From: Sporobolomyces roseus
Taxonomy: Eukaryota > Basidiomycota > Microbotryomycetes > Sporidiobolales > Sporidiobolaceae
DNA length: 64,000 nucleotides
Reading direction: 5' to 3'
NCBI GenBank assembly: GCA_016617785.1
Contig: JADILM010000001.1
Coordinates: 1,984,001-2,048,000 of the forward strand
The position numbers and the translations under genes were made by a program. The notes below the pieces were generated by a model. That model saw only the letters and a program-made list of their open reading frames with translations. It was not told the DNA's origin and did no database searches. Positions 12,357-24,813 of this stretch are shown piece after piece. Each line of letters begins with the position of its first letter. The first letter of the stretch is position 1.

Positions 12357-14786
12357 TTAGATGCGAGAGTAAACAAGGAGGTAAGCTTTCGAGTTGAGTA
12401 CTTCGCTCAATCCCGCTCGACGGACTTTTTCATCGTCAATGTGGAAGAACTACATCACGTATGCTTGTCAGCTCGTCGCAGATAGTCATGAGTAGCGACG
12501 CAAGTCACTCACGTCGTCGGTACCTCGTACGTAGGTCGTGTAGTGACCTTGACTGAGGGAACCTTCGTGAGCGACGACCGACATGAGATTGAACTGTTGA
12601 GGATGAGGCGGTCTACGGGCATCGAGCAAACTCAGTCAGACTCGCTCTCGAGATCGAGAAGAGCTGGAAGGGTACGTACTTCGAAGCGGCAGGGTAGTCG
12701 AGAGTTGAACTCAAATGAGGAGCCATGTCGAGGTTGAGAGGAAACTTGACAAACGTATCAATCTTGCTTCCCGCTGCACTCGTATGCTCGAAGCGCTACA
12801 AGCACGAAGGAGAGTGATGAAGAGAATCAGCTCGCTCCGCTCGAGCAGAGACAACGGGAAGCAAGCAATCGCACCTTGAGCTGCACGCAGAGTACCTGAG
12901 GTAAAGCCTTGATACTCAGTCTCTTACTTGCCTGCTCCGGAGGTTTGCCACAAGCAGCACAGTCGTATTGCGCTGGCAGCTTCTCCGCCGTTGTGAAGCT
13001 ATATTTGAACAAGTCGAGAGCAGTCAGTTTCTCTCCCCGTTCTCTCGCTGGCAAATAGCGAAGTCTCAGCGTACCTGTTCAAGCACTCCTCGATCCGCTT
13101 ATGATCCTTGCCCAGCACTCGATCCCTCACATCCAAACTCAAATCCAAGAAAGGTTCGAAAGTCTCGCTTTGGTGTCCGCAGCGACCGCATCGAACTTGA
13201 GATCTGAGCTGACCGGAGAACGTCGTGTGCACTATACAGGGACAGCGCTTCGAAGGGTTGTCGGTAGGGCAAGGTGAGTGCGAATGAAGTAGATTGAGCG
13301 CTGCGAGGAATAATGCGAAAGAGACGAGACGAAGAGATCAGCGCGATGATCAAAAGGGAGGATTCTTCTAATGGTCGATGGCTGGACAGCGTCCAGACAG
13401 GATGCTTTTGCGCATCGATAGGAGACTTACTGGAGATGAGAAACTCGTGAGCATCTTGTTGAGCGTATCCAAGAGCTTCGTAGCTGCTCTGCCAGAACGC
13501 GTGCAAGAACTTTGTAGGCGCCAGACTCGGACTCTCTGACGTATAGTACTGTGTTGCAGGACGGATCGAATTCAGCTTTCTGGTCTGAAGCGAACGAAGA
13601 CCTTCAAACTCACCTCCGAGAACAGTCCATCAACTTCACAAGAGATACAAGGATCGCCTTGTGTCGCTCTTGAACAGGTAGATCGGTTGTGTCGATCGGA
13701 GAGGAAATAGGTTTTCAAGAATGGGTTGAGGAAGAAAGATTGCAAGATTACGCTCATGTAACAGCTGTCGATATCATCGAATACACTATCGTCAGTGATG
13801 TTCGAGACGATGAGATGGAGCAGCCGAGGCGGAAGGAAGTGCAATGTCGAAACGAACCTGTTTCCCAAATTTCGGATTCCTCGAGCTAGAACGATGCGCG
13901 GTCGGCAGTCAATAAAGATCATCTCCGGTAGCAGTATTCTCGAGAAATCATACCAGGAACAGCGAGGAGCGAAGCGGAAGAATCCGATGAGTCAGACGGC
14001 GTAAACCTTGTCAAATCCATTCTCGTCCTTTTCCTCTTTTTGGCTGTGAGATGAGGAGGCGTGCTATATCAGCGATCTCTCCACAGTCGGGGAAACGCAC
14101 AGTATGCAGCGAGCACGCGACAGGATGGGCGTAACCCACAAGGTGGACCCTCGACAGGTTTCGTAAAGTCCCTCCTACCCAGCTTTTCAGCTTTCGCGAT
14201 TCTCGCCAGGACAGGGTTCGAAACGTAATCCTCGCATCCGAAACAATACACTGCTTCAGACCTTAGATCCCACGCTATCCAAACAAAGGAGGGATCAGCT
14301 CTCGGATGAGAAGCGGGGGAGAAAAAAGGAAAGAGAGAGAGAAGAGAAAAAAAGGGAGAGGGAGGGATTTCTCACCTAGTGTATGATTCTCCTTTTGAGC
14401 GTGCTGATGAGAGTGGGAGTGGTTGGAGAGTTTCCCGCATGTGGAGGTACCGCAAGTGAGGCAGAGAAAGGGACGAAGTGGAATGTTGCGACAAATTGAG
14501 CAAAGAGGGGTAGCAACCTGAACGCGCGTCACTCGATTAGCTCAATCTTAGCTTACGTGGAGGTAGAGGAGGAGCTCACAGATCCTTGACCACCACGATC
14601 GAGACCTAAATTCCAGCTAGCAGCGAGATTGAACCGCTCCAAGTTGAGAGTCGAATTCGAGCCGAGCCAATTGACTACATGACTGCAAGAGCTCGTTGAA
14701 GGGGCAGGAGCTTGAGTTGTAGGTATTAGTGTAGGATAGGAGGGTAAGGGTGGTTGTACTAGCGTTGTAGTTGCCGTTTGAGCCAT
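12357..14786 (-). CDS. UBP8: Ubiquitin-specific protease, SAGA DUB module (Ubp8/USP22-like)
   Basis: Cysteine deubiquitinase predicted to remove ubiquitin from histone H2B as part of SAGA. It begins at 14786 with a low-complexity leader, then a ZnF-UBP domain (CSHVVNWLGS, CSICRNIPLRPFLCLTCGTS, AVYCFGCEDYV; about 14690-14230). The catalytic Cys box is assembled across an intron as NLG-NSCYMSVILQSFF (about 13890 joined to 13750). QQDAHEFL, CGRCGHQSETFEPFLDLSL, CAACGKPPEQASKRL and the His box EGSLSQGHYTTYVRG (about 12520-12580) follow. The last exon ends KAYLLVYSRI with TAA at 12359-12357. The domain order and single-Cys USP core fit Ubp8/USP22. Ten or so introns are needed to join it. Confidence 0.88.
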
Positions 14787-15298
14787 CTTGAACAGAGAGT
14801 TGAAGGAGTCGAATTAGGCGGGCTTCGAGGGAGGCTTGACGAGGTAGACCGCCCTGAGTAGGTTGATTATAGGCTATGGGTGTAATGCTGAGGCGTCTAA
14901 TCGATTTCGAGGAGTGGAGTTGGTTGAAGCGAAAAAGAGCAGAGAGTGACCAAATCGTCATTTTCGCAACACTTCAGCATATTTCAAGCTGTCCGACGAC
15001 TACAATCAGAAAGAAGCTAGTAAGACTCGGGGGAAGATGAGGTTCGCGAAAAGTCGACGAAAGAGGCGGCATTTTCGCAAGCTTTTCCTGCTCTCATTCG
15101 TCGAGTTTCGCTTGCACTCTCCTCGTCGTCGCGCAGTGCGCCACGGTAGTGGGAACGCATGCAACGTCGAGAATCGACGAATTAGGTATAATTCAGAACA
15201 AGGAGAGAGGGTATCGATAAAATGAAGGGAATTGTAATCAATGACTTCTTCGCAACGTCGCCTCGACGCTCGATTCAAGCTGAACAGCTTTTCCTCAC
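14787..15298. other. Intergenic
   Basis: About 510 nt between UBP8 and the SET gene stop, both on the minus strand. Antisense open frames are present, but none shows a domain or intron structure. Confidence 0.45.
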
Positions 15299-15895
15299 TC
15301 ATTCTTGCTTCCTCCTGTTGTCCCAGAACCCTTTCCCATACGATACGCATACCTCACTTCCTTTCTCTATCCCGTGAGGACCTGCGAAAATCGCCATTCT
15401 GATTCCTTTCCCTTTCCCTCCTGGTAGATCCCAACTCCTCAGCTCAAAGACTGCGTTCGCTCGAGGCAATCCAGTCCCTCTGTAATCGTTGACGAATCTC
15501 GCTTCTCCTCCTTGTTTGGTGGCATCGATTCCGATCGTTTCGAATCGATTCGTCGTCCCTTCGATCGGTATCCTCTCCAACGACAAGTCGTAGTCACTCG
15601 ATTGATCCGCTTCTCGTTCTAGGTGAACGACTCCCGTATAATCCCTCAACCAAGTCCCTCGTTCAATTTTTTTCGGCCCCATGTTGAACAAGCCTTTTTG
15701 ACCAAACGCAGGGTGGTCCTGATTTCGGATCTCGCGAATTGTCAACTTTGGTGGAGGGTTTGGAAGGGAAGATAGAGGAGCTGGCGAACAATAAATTTGA
15801 CGAAGGTGAAGAGGCAGAAGTCGAGAAGGTGAAGGAGTTTCGAGGTAGATGACGGTCGTAGGGAAGTTCGGGGGTGGTTTGCTACTCGATGGCAT
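15299..15895 (-). CDS. Small SET-domain protein
   Basis: Single-exon gene of 198 aa with a SET methyltransferase fold. The order of motifs is typical: AFGQKGLFNMGPKKIERGTW (SET-N), LRDYTGVVHLE, a middle insert with SDYDLSLERI, IGIDATKQGGEARFVNDYRG (equivalent of the N-H-S core, here ARFVNDYRG), AVFELRSW, IRMAIFAGPHGIEKGSEVCV, and VSYGKGFW with the Tyr close to the C-terminus. There is no pre-SET or post-SET Cys cluster, so it is not a typical histone lysine methyltransferase. Fungal proteins of this compact type are often annotated only as SET-domain proteins; the substrate is unknown. It is divergent from the 16357 gene. The lack of introns is unusual here. Confidence 0.8.
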   Translation of the reverse strand: MPSSSKPPPNFPTTVIYLETPSPSRLLPLHLRQIYCSPAPLSSLPNPPPKLTIREIRNQDHPAFGQKGLFNMGPKKIERGTWLRDYTGVVHLEREADQSSDYDLSLERIPIEGTTNRFETIGIDATKQGGEARFVNDYRGTGLPRANAVFELRSWDLPGGKGKGIRMAIFAGPHGIEKGSEVCVSYGKGFWDNRRKQE

Positions 15896-16356
15896 GCAGT
15901 CCAGCGACGAAGTAGACTCTCAGAGAGTGTGATTGACAGGGAACAGATCAGCCAGAGCGAGTCGCTCCAGTTCGTCGATCCCTCTTCTTCACTTCATTTG
16001 CACAGCTCTTTCCAAACGTGAGTGCTATTGTCCAGTAGCTTGTAAACTAGCCAAGCTAAGAAAAGGAGTTCCAGAGGAGGTCTCACAATATATTCGACTC
16101 ACGCTAAAGGAGCGCTCTCCCTTTTCGAAACCCCGTCTCCCTCTCTCATCACTCTTCTGGCACTCTCTCGTTCGGCTTTGATCAATAGTTCAACTGGGAT
16201 CATAACAAGGTACTCGGCGGAGACAGGTGAGTGACCCTTTCCCCCTTTCCCCTCTTCCCCTTTCAAACTCTAGCTTCGACATAAACGCGTTTCCATTTCG
16301 ACCTTGAACTCGTAGCTGACTCCGAGTTTGGGTTGGTCAATAGCTCTCGCTCGAGA
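15896..16356. promoter_or_regulatory. Divergent promoter with possible 5' UTR intron
   Basis: 460 nt between two divergent starts. A GTGAGT-like donor near 16227 and a TAG acceptor near 16314, just before the ATG at 16357, could mark a 5' UTR intron of the rightward gene. No other motif identified. Confidence 0.3.
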
Positions 16357-19300
16357 ATGAGTACCTCTTCAAGACAAGCAGAGGGAACAGCTTCGAATCC
16401 ATCATCACGTTCCTTCCCCTTTCCACTCGCTTCAACTTCTTCAACCCCTCCTCCTCCAATTCCACAAACACAAGCAGATTACTCTTCGGAGAGGTATCTA
16501 CCACCCGGAGCTGGTTATGCGAATCGTTCCTCCCCTCAACCTCAGCACCGCATTGCAGCACCTTCGACCACATCACTCCTACGAGATCAACCTCAATACT
16601 CACAGTACGATCAACGGCAGCAAGACTTTGAGCCTTCGCCTCGACCCGCGAATCAACAGCACCAACAGAAGAGTAGTAAGATGTTGCAACTTCCGACTTT
16701 GTCAATCGGTTCTGAACGACCTCTGGTAGAATCCTCAGAATGGCCTACCGGTTCTTCCCCTCTCACTCACAACAACAGTCCTTACCCTCCATCCCAGACC
16801 CCTACTTCTTCGAACAACCCTTTATCTTCACTCCCCCCACCAGTTCCCTCTCTCGCTCCAATTTCGACTGCTCCCGCTTCCCCAGCTTTCACCGGTATCC
16901 CAGCTGGTCGAGTTCAGTCCTCTTCAGCAGCTTCTTCCCCTCGACAAACTCAGTCAGCTCATTTCCCTTCTTTCGTCCCATCTCCCAACTTCTCCTCGAC
17001 TTCGAACACTCCCGGTAGGGACGAAGATCGAGGACCTTACCCTCCTCACGTGAGGAGTCAATCGACCGGAATGATGTTCGGCAGAAGTAATAACTTAGTC
17101 AACGATGGAAGGGAAGAGATGTCAGAGTTCTTAGCCGTCGACCGATCTCCGATCCAGACTCAGAACCTGAGAGCACCTGTTTCTCGGGAACAATCACTCT
17201 CGCCGGCAAATCGACCACTCTCTGTAGCCGATATGGTCGTAGGAACTCCACCTCCCGAAGCGACTTCACCTATGGCTTACGACAGAAGGTCTTACCTCGA
17301 AGATTCGACAACTCCCGTGACCCCGAGCGACATGGCAGGAATTGGTAGGAACTCGATCATTCGGTCAGCTGGAGGAGGAGCCAATGAAGGGGGAAGGAGA
17401 CAAGGGTCCACGAGTCCAACGACGAGCACCAAACTTCAATTGGCTCCTCAACCTCAAACTCCCCGAGAAATCATTCCTGCTACTCTGTCACCTCAACAGA
17501 GGAACTCGGTTTCCGCTTTCCAACAATTGCAGAACGCAGGGGGAGGAGGGAGTTCACCTTTACCGCCACATCTGATTCCACAACCTGAAGTTTGCGTCGA
17601 GTGCATGATGAGGGATCGGGACATGGCAGATGTTGATGTTACGACGATGGGAGTTTGGGATCGGGACAGCGATGTCGATTGGAAAGAACAGTTGAAGTGG
17701 GAAGAAGAAAATCCGGAATTCTCGCCTCCTTCGATCGTTTCTCATCAAGGGAGCGTCGAACATGTCGCGGGAAGCGTCGGGAGTCAGGAGAGTGGGTTTG
17801 GGGGAAGGAGGAGAGGTAGCGCGACGGCGAGTTATTCGAGAGAGAGTACGGGAAGTCGGAATGGGTTACATCACAACTTGGACAAGAGGAGGAGGTTGGG
17901 CAGAGGTCAAGCTCTCACGAGTGGGAATTTGAAAGTTTGGACAACAATGGTGAGTTTCCCCTTCTCTCCCTTCGATTCGTACAGTCAACTGAACTCGCTT
18001 TCTTGCGTCCTTTCAGAGTCCACCAGCTGCAGCTCATCGATGGCGTACTCTGCAAAAGTTCCTCGCTACTCAGATCCACCTACTCGAACTCGATCGACAA
18101 GCTCGAGAAGCAGGATTCAGCGCCAGTCATTCCGATCAACGGAATCCGTTCTCTCAATCGACTGCACCTCATCCTCAGAGTCGAAGTCGATCTTCCAGCG
18201 TGCAACGACCACTAGCAGGAGGACAACAACAATCGACACCCATGACGACTACGCCCGAACCGTTCGAACAACGTGAAGGAGGAGGACGAGCCAGAGCGAA
18301 GAGCGGGTCCCGAGGCTATCTCGTCGATCAATCGAATCGACAATCGAACGCTTCTTCCCTGTTCCCTCCTCAACATTCTCAGTCTCTTCCTCAACCTATC
18401 TCAGCTAACGCTGCATCGGGAACATCTCCCATTCCCACACATCCTCAGTACATTCACCCTTCTCTCGCTTCTTCCGGTGTATCGATTCAATCCTATTCTT
18501 ACGGAGATCAACCTTGGCTCTCTTCACAAGCTCGTCGTTACTCTTCCCCTTACATGAAAGATGGAGCTCAAGGGACCTCTCCTCCGAAATCCCCAGCTCC
18601 CTCCGGTTCAGCCATGCGATTCAACTTACCCAAATTCGCTCGTTCGACTACCGACCTTCGATCCATCTCCACACCTCGAAGTATCTCTCCCGCTCGAAAC
18701 AGTCTCAACGTCGATTATGACGACCGAAGGAGATCTTCGTCACTCTGGTCGAAATTCCGAAACTCAAATAGCAACCAATCCGTTTTGTCGTTCAATCCTT
18801 CGGCTAGTATGATGGACATGCATCTCGGCTTGTCGCAAGATAAGCACGGAGGAGGCTACGCGAGTTCGACGATCGGTGCTCTCGGTGGAGGAGGTCAAAG
18901 AGGATATTCTTACCATCAAACTCCTTACGATACTTATTCGGGAGGAATGGGTGGAGGCGCGTTGAGTATGTCAGATCCTGCAGTCGCAAGACATGCCGAG
19001 TTGAGGGAACGAGATCGGGCTTTGGCGGCTAGTCAGGCGAGTAGAGCGAGTGAAACGGCTTCGAAAAAAGAAAAGAAGAAGAAGGGAATCAAAGGGTTCT
19101 TCAGCAAGCTGGTCGGAGGAGGAGGAGGAGACAAAGCGGAAACCAAGACGAGGATTGTGCCTTATCCTCATTCGGCTCCTACTACTCCCGCTACTGAGGT
19201 TCCCTTCGCTCGAGCAGGAGGAGGAGGAGGACCACCGCTCGACGACGATGAACTCGCACCTCCACCTCCTTTATCTGCCCTCGCGAACGAGCCACGGTAC

Positions 19301-20092
19301 CATCAACGATCTTCTTCGACTTCTTCGGTCGATTCCTTCACCACCGGTCCTTACACTCCTCCGCTCCATCCCGCAAACTTCCGATCTTCCTACACCATGC
19401 CTATGCCCCTCTCCAACTCGATTGCCAATGCAGCCGATCGTCAAAGCATTATGACGATGGGATCCTACTCTTCAGCTCGATCGAAACCTCCCCAGCAACA
19501 ACTTCACAACCCGAATGATCGATTGAACGCTAGTCGAGACAGCATGAACCGACCTTCGTTCGACTCCCTTCAAGATCCCCTCGCGACGCAACGGATGAGT
19601 CATCCTATCGATGGTCAACGAGACGAGAGAGGATCGCCTGAAATCTTGGTCGACGAGGGAAACTCTGGCATCAACGATGGAGGAATCGGAGGTCCCGATG
19701 GTTCGTATTCAGCTTATCCGGTGCCTCAGCCTCGACTCCAGAAGAGCCTCCCTTCGCTGCCGAACGAGATGAGCCAATCTCAACCTCGATCGTCGAGACA
19801 AGATTATCCGAATCAACCTCATCAAGGCAACTTTTACACGAGCTATCAACCTGGAGCGTCTCGATCCGCCTACTCTCTCGTGCAATTCCCTTCCCGACCT
19901 CTATCTCCTCCCGATTCGGCAGACGAAGGCGCCAGATACGCTTCTGTCAACAGTCGGAGTGGGAGAAAAACGAGATCGACCGTGTTCTCGTTCTTTGGGA
20001 GGAAGAAGAGCGGAGACGCAATCGACGGAGCGAGTGGAGATGACTTGGCGAATAAGAGGGCAGCTTCGTTCGACATGGTTTCGCGGTATTAG
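16357..20092 (+). CDS. Conserved fungal Ser/Pro/Gln-rich disordered protein
   Basis: Not assigned to a named family. Exon 1 is 16357-17949; a 67-nt intron (17950-18016, GTGAGT..TTTCAG) joins in frame to exon 2 (18017-20092), giving about 1,220 aa. Most is low-complexity Ser/Pro/Gln. Two blocks look conserved. Around 17585-17700 there is EVCVECMMRDRDMADVDV followed by GVWDRDSDVDW, a Cys- and Asp-rich motif. After the splice there is PPAAAHRWRTLQKFLATQIH, a probable short helix. Basic clusters KKEKKKKGIKGFFSKLVGG (about 19065-19115) and TVFSFFGRKKSGD (about 19980-20020) could bind membranes. A signalling, cell-polarity or scaffold role is possible but only inference. The upstream TTG at 16333 is not a plausible start. 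Confidence 0.8.
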
Positions 20093-20586
20093 ACTTTTGA
20101 TCTCGTCTTTCTCTTCCTTCCCTTCCCCTCCCCTTCCCCTCCCCTCCTCCCTTCCTCTTCCTTCTTGCCACTTCCGCCCTTTCATCTCATCTGTATTAGC
20201 TTTTCGTCGATCCGATCTTCACTCACGTTTCTCTCCTCTTTCCTTCGACGCACCTTGTTTACACTGCATTCGCATTCCCTAGCTTTCCTCGATCTCGTTC
20301 GAATGAGACAAGAAATAGAACGACGAGAGACATTGCATTGCGACGAGCGAACCAGTGACAAGAAGGGAGAGGGAAAAAACAGGTGTTGCGAGAGATTGGT
20401 CGTAAGACGATCGTGAAAAGGTAAAGCTAACAAAGGACAAGGTGATCAAAATGGGTGGGTATACATGCTGTGTAAAAACGGAAAGAGAGGGAAACAAGAA
20501 GAAGGAAGAGAGGGAACAAGAAGAAGAGGCGAAAGTTCTATTTCGAGTGTCTATAGTTTTTTGGTTGCAGCTTGGAGATTCAGAAT
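20093..20586. other. Convergent intergenic region
   Basis: About 490 nt of 3' sequence between converging genes, with C/T-rich tracts near 20115-20165. No gene seen. Confidence 0.5.
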
Positions 20587-22359
20587 CTAGAGAGGCCCTC
20601 CTCGATAGTTGCTACCGTGATGATCTCCTACAGATGAGGGAGGAGTGTGATACCTCATCGGTTCTTGATTCGCAAAGGGATCTTGAGGAAGACCCGGGGA
20701 ACCCTCGCGAAGTGCTCCTCCAGCACCTGGTGCGCCTCTCGGTTCCGCAGCTGCGAATCCAGAAGATCCTCCTAGGTTTGGAGAACCGTTGACGCTCGGT
20801 GAACTGTATTGCGAAGGTGGGTAGACGTTTTGAGGTGGAGGGTAAGGAGCTGAAGATGAACCTAGGAAAGGATCGTAGTGGCCTTGATGACCCTGAGAAG
20901 CGTATCCTCCTTGATCAATCATTGCGAGTTGTTCGTAGCTCGCATCGTGGTTCCCTTGGCTCATACTGAGAAGAGTTCCGCTCGAGTAACGTCGGTCTCC
21001 TCCTCCCTGATGATTGTTCGCCATGAAAGGTTCAGAGGTGTCCCATTCATCTCCATCGTCTCCGATTCCAGCTCCTCCAGTACGATGAGTGTCGAGAGGT
21101 TTGAGAGTCGAAGTGTTAGTCGAAACGGTTTGACCGTCGGGTTGGAGTTCGGGCCATTTGATCTCGTCTAGGTTCTCATCGAGGTTCGAGAATCGTCGTT
21201 GAGTCATACGATAGATCACATATGCTCCAGCTAGAATTGCGACGATACCCTGCGAAGAAGGAGAAAGTCGAGAAACGATGAGCGAATTTGTTACTGCGGG
21301 CATTCTTCCTCAGACAGCAAGCGACTCGGGACTTACTCCTACGACGCCACCGACGATACCCCATACTTTGCCAGCATTTGAACTGTTGTTCTGTTTAATC
21401 GGCACTGCACTCGCACTTTGTAAAGTGCCGGTCGAGGTTTGGACTGAGCCATCTGCGTTCGTGATGGTCGAAGTGAATGTGATCTCAAAGGAGCTCAGAG
21501 CTGGGGAGGGTAAGGCGGCATCAGTTAAACAGACGCCAATGACAATTTAGATGGCGAAACTCACAACTCGATGCGAGAGAATCCGAAGAGGCCGCAGAAG
21601 ATTCTGTCGGGACTGTGGCAGCGCTCGTCAGGGTCGTCACTCCTGTAGTCGGTGATGTTACGGGCACGGGTGCGCTAGTTTGAACGGTGTTCGAAGTGGG
21701 TTGAACGGGGGAATTGCTAGTTTGCGGTTGGGTCGTTTGCGACGTTTCGGCTGTCGCGGAAGGAAGCAGCGTCAGTCTACTGATAATTTTCAACGTTCTC
21801 TCTACTCCACTGGATCCACCTTCCCTTCTAAAACGTAACTCCGTTTGCACCGCCCTCTTTTTCGCGAACGCAAGATCGCGTTCCCATCAACCCCACTTTG
21901 ATTCCCTTCTTCTCTTGGTCCCTCGCCGAGCAGCAGATGTAGAGCTCAGGATGAATGAGGCTCACCTGGTTGCGAAGTAGCTGGAGGTTGAGCAGTAGAA
22001 GTAGGTTGTTGTTGAGTGGTAGTTTCCTCTGTCGCCGAAGTCTGTGCAGGAGTCGTAGCTTGTGAGGTAGTAGCTTGTTGTTGACTCGTAGCAGAATCGG
22101 CAGCGGCAGAACTAGCAGGTTGCTCGGTCGTATCACTTGAAGAGTCCGTACCAGTATCTGTTCCTGTTCCTCCTGTTGAAGGTAAACCTGCAGTAGTATC
22201 TTGTCGCCTGACCCTCACCAGTCTTGATACTGATCCAACAATGTCCTGCCTACCTCCTGACGGGTTCGAGGGTGTGAGAGAGGAGAGAGAGGATGTAGCG
22301 ACGGTTGACTGAAATAGAAGGGCGAGGGAGAGAGGGAGCGGCAAGAGAGATAGCCGCAT
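20587..22359 (-). CDS. Single-pass membrane protein, Skg6/Mid2-like, Ser/Thr-rich ectodomain
   Basis: Start at 22359 with a signal peptide (MRLSLLPLPLSLALLFQSTV). A long Ser/Thr/Gln-rich ectodomain likely to be O-mannosylated follows (about 22290-21450). Then comes one TM segment assembled across an intron: GKVWGIVGGVVG joined to IVAILAGAYVIYRM (about 21360 to 21210). The cytosolic tail of about 200 residues is Gly/Pro/Tyr-rich and ends SNYRGGPL. The Gly/Val-rich TM with a basic stop-transfer is typical of Skg6 and Mid2 wall-stress sensor-like proteins; known members link the wall to Rho1 signalling or polarity. Assignment is by architecture only. Four introns or so. No Cys-rich WSC domain is visible. 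Confidence 0.72.
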
Positions 22360-23247
22360 CGCTTTGAGCTGGTGCTAGGTGTAAAGGATCGAGCTAGATC
22401 TTCAGGCGTTGATCAGATTTGAAGGTCGAGGTTCGAGAGAGGGAAACAGGAGGGAAGAAAGAAAAACTGCGTCCCACTTTGCACTTTGCCCAACTACAAT
22501 TCCTCTGATTCGCGCTCTCTGCAATATGGGACGCTCTACACAGTAGACGTCGTGCGAATTCGGCCTTTCGCAGGAAGACCTCGATTTTTTCCGAACACCG
22601 TTTCGCAACTCCAAGGTTGCAAACGCGTTTCTACACCAGCTATCGCGCGGAACCAGCTCTCACGACGAGGTGTAGCCGCGTGCTATAGTGGGAAAGAACC
22701 TCGGTCCTCAGTCTTCACGAATTTCTCTCCAAGTTCCAACGGTCGTCGATATTTTCACGATTTCGAAGCGTGTATGTATGCCGAAGCTGAATGACGATCT
22801 GCCGATTGGTATCGAGAGCAAGCCATGTGTGTGAATGGGCAAACTCAGAGTCGAAGAAGCGTCAGCGATTCGAACGCGCGAAGGGAAGTGTCAATGCTGC
22901 GTCGTTTTCGCAAAGGCAAGAGTACAGTACTGGGGAGAGATTGATTCGAAAGATGAAGGATACCGCTCGTAGTTGCGAATCATCCTGTTTCCAGTCAACA
23001 ACTGGAAAAAGAGCGAAGTAACGGAATACGATTCCGTCAAACAGCTCTTTTCGGTACGATGTCAAGTTTTCCGGAATGGACTTCGTAAGCTCTTGCCCTA
23101 GTTCAGTGACTGGCCAGATCTGCAAGACGCGATCGGTTCCTTTGCACAATAGGAAGGTCAGTCAAGTCGAGGAAGAGAAGCACGCTCAAGGAGACTCACC
23201 CTATGCGCCATGTCCACCGTCAATGCTGAATAGAGTCACCAATAAGC
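22360..23247. other. Intergenic, no supported gene
   Basis: About 890 nt between the Skg6-like start and the F-box stop, both on the minus strand. A minus-strand frame at 23149-22862 is open but has no recognised domain and no clear start or intron context, so I leave it unannotated. It could be a 3' extension of the F-box gene or an unrelated transcript. Confidence 0.35.
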
Positions 23248-24701
23248 TCAATCGTAATGTAAAGCGACGGTCTTTGGAAGATCGACTAAATCCTTCTCGA
23301 CGTCCCAAATACTGGCATGGAGATGTTCCAATCTCGGCATCGTCTGTCCAACCCCTTTGAGGAAGTCTGTAGATAACCAGTTGACCCCTAATACTGATAA
23401 GACCCGAACCGCTTCGAATAAGGGGATCGAAAGTGCTGATCCTGTTGTGCTCGTCGTATTGTCGAGGCGGAGGGAATCTAAAAGGGGAGCTCGAGAGGAA
23501 GAGAAGAGATCAAGAAAGGATTGTGAGAGAGTCGCAGAGTTGAGATCGAGTCGAGTGAGATGAGGGAAGTTAAGTTCGAGTTTGATGGCGAGGTCCAAGA
23601 AACGAGTTGTGAGCGATTGGGAGCGAATCATGCTGAGGGATTTGAGGGCGGGAAAGGAAGTCGACAGATCTGGATCTTCTTGTCGTGGATGATCGAGCTG
23701 GTCTTCTATAGTAAGGTCGGTGATAGAGGAGGAAGAGAAGAGATTCCAGGAGACGGGAGGAGTGGTCGGACCGAGTCGTGCGATTCTGAGAGCGGGAACA
23801 TCGGCTGGATCTATTGTTGGACTTGCTACGGTACCGTCGCGGAATCGGAGCCTCCAGATAGGGTGGACGAGGATGAGTGTCGAGAGTTTTGAAAGTGGAT
23901 GCCAATCTCTTTCTCCTTCGAAACGGGGAAGGAAAACGGGAAGGAGGTAGGCGTCCGTCGATGGGTACTTCATGTTGCAAGATCTGATATCGACGGTAGT
24001 GAGGCCGTTGAAGGTATGGCCGAGTCTGGAAAGGGAGAAGAGAATGCGAAGATGTGCCGAGGTGTAGAGAGTGAGATGCAGGAGAGTCGATGATGAGCTC
24101 TTGACGAGTCTAAAGACGTTCTGCAGCTGTTGCGATTCGTCGGAGCTTGCACTTGTGCCCGTCCAGGTGAGAAAGCACCTTTGAAGTCGAACTTGCTGCA
24201 GTAGATCGAGACTCTCGCATAGTAGCGATAGATAATCGTCCGTCCAATGTTGTATCCTCGTGAATACCAGTGTGGTGATACCTCCGCTTCCTCTCTCCGT
24301 TCTTCCTTGCGTCCTGTTCACCCTTTGCGAAGCCTTCCCCGACCAGAATAATGCCTTCTCCTCTGCTCTCGTTCCGTTTAATTCTCCATCAAGGTACAGC
24401 GAGGTCCATAGAGTTGATGTACTTGTCGCAGCTGAATTGAAGAGTCGACAGACGTGAGATAGGGCGAGAACTGGATTGATTCGAGGAGTCGAAGGAAGGA
24501 GAGCTTGTTCGTAGGATTGCAAGTCTTGATCATGTTGCTGCTTCGCGAGGTCGATGATATGAATGATGACCTCAACGGGTAGCTTCGAGATGTGGCTGGG
24601 CTGTGGGAGTAGGCAAAGCAGAGAGGGTGAGTTTAACAGGAGAGGAGGAAGAAGGAGAAGCAACGCACCGTGAGACCGCGGCTTCGAGGGCTTGACAGCA
24701 T
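23248..24701 (-). CDS. F-box/LRR-like protein
   Basis: Probable substrate adaptor of an SCF ubiquitin ligase. Exon 1 is 24701-24669 (MLSSPRSRGLT) and is joined by a 68-nt intron (24668-24601) to exon 2 at 24600-23248, giving about 461 aa. The F-box starts immediately: SHISKLPVEVIIHIIDLAK, then PVLALSHVCRLFNSAATSTS and LWTSLYLD, the pattern seen in large basidiomycete F-box families. The rest has irregular leucine-rich repeats (for example LQQVRLQRCFLTW, HLTRLDLNSATLSQSFLDLF, MPRLEHLHASIWD). An upstream in-frame Met at 24846 exists, but the spliced start fits the domain better. Its start is only about 112 nt from the MDE1 start on the other strand, so the two share a promoter region. Confidence 0.8.
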
Positions 24702-24813
24702 TCACTAGCCTTCTCGTATGCTCTAGGTCGAATTTGGGTGAGTTCAAAGTGAAGGGTAGCGAGGAAAGAAACGAAACTATAACTTCTCTTCCGACACGCA
24801 ACTCCCAGACAAC

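Noticed and set aside
16333..16335. TTG as start of the large Ser/Pro-rich protein
   Set aside because: ATG at 16357 follows in frame within eight codons and is the ordinary choice.
20182..20497. Several overlapping short frames after the 16357 gene
   Set aside because: Shadow frames in C/T-rich 3' sequence between converging genes.
22862..23149. Minus-strand frame with LQIWPVTELGQEL as an extra gene or F-box exon
   Set aside because: No splice path from the F-box gene keeps the frame convincingly and no domain is recognised.
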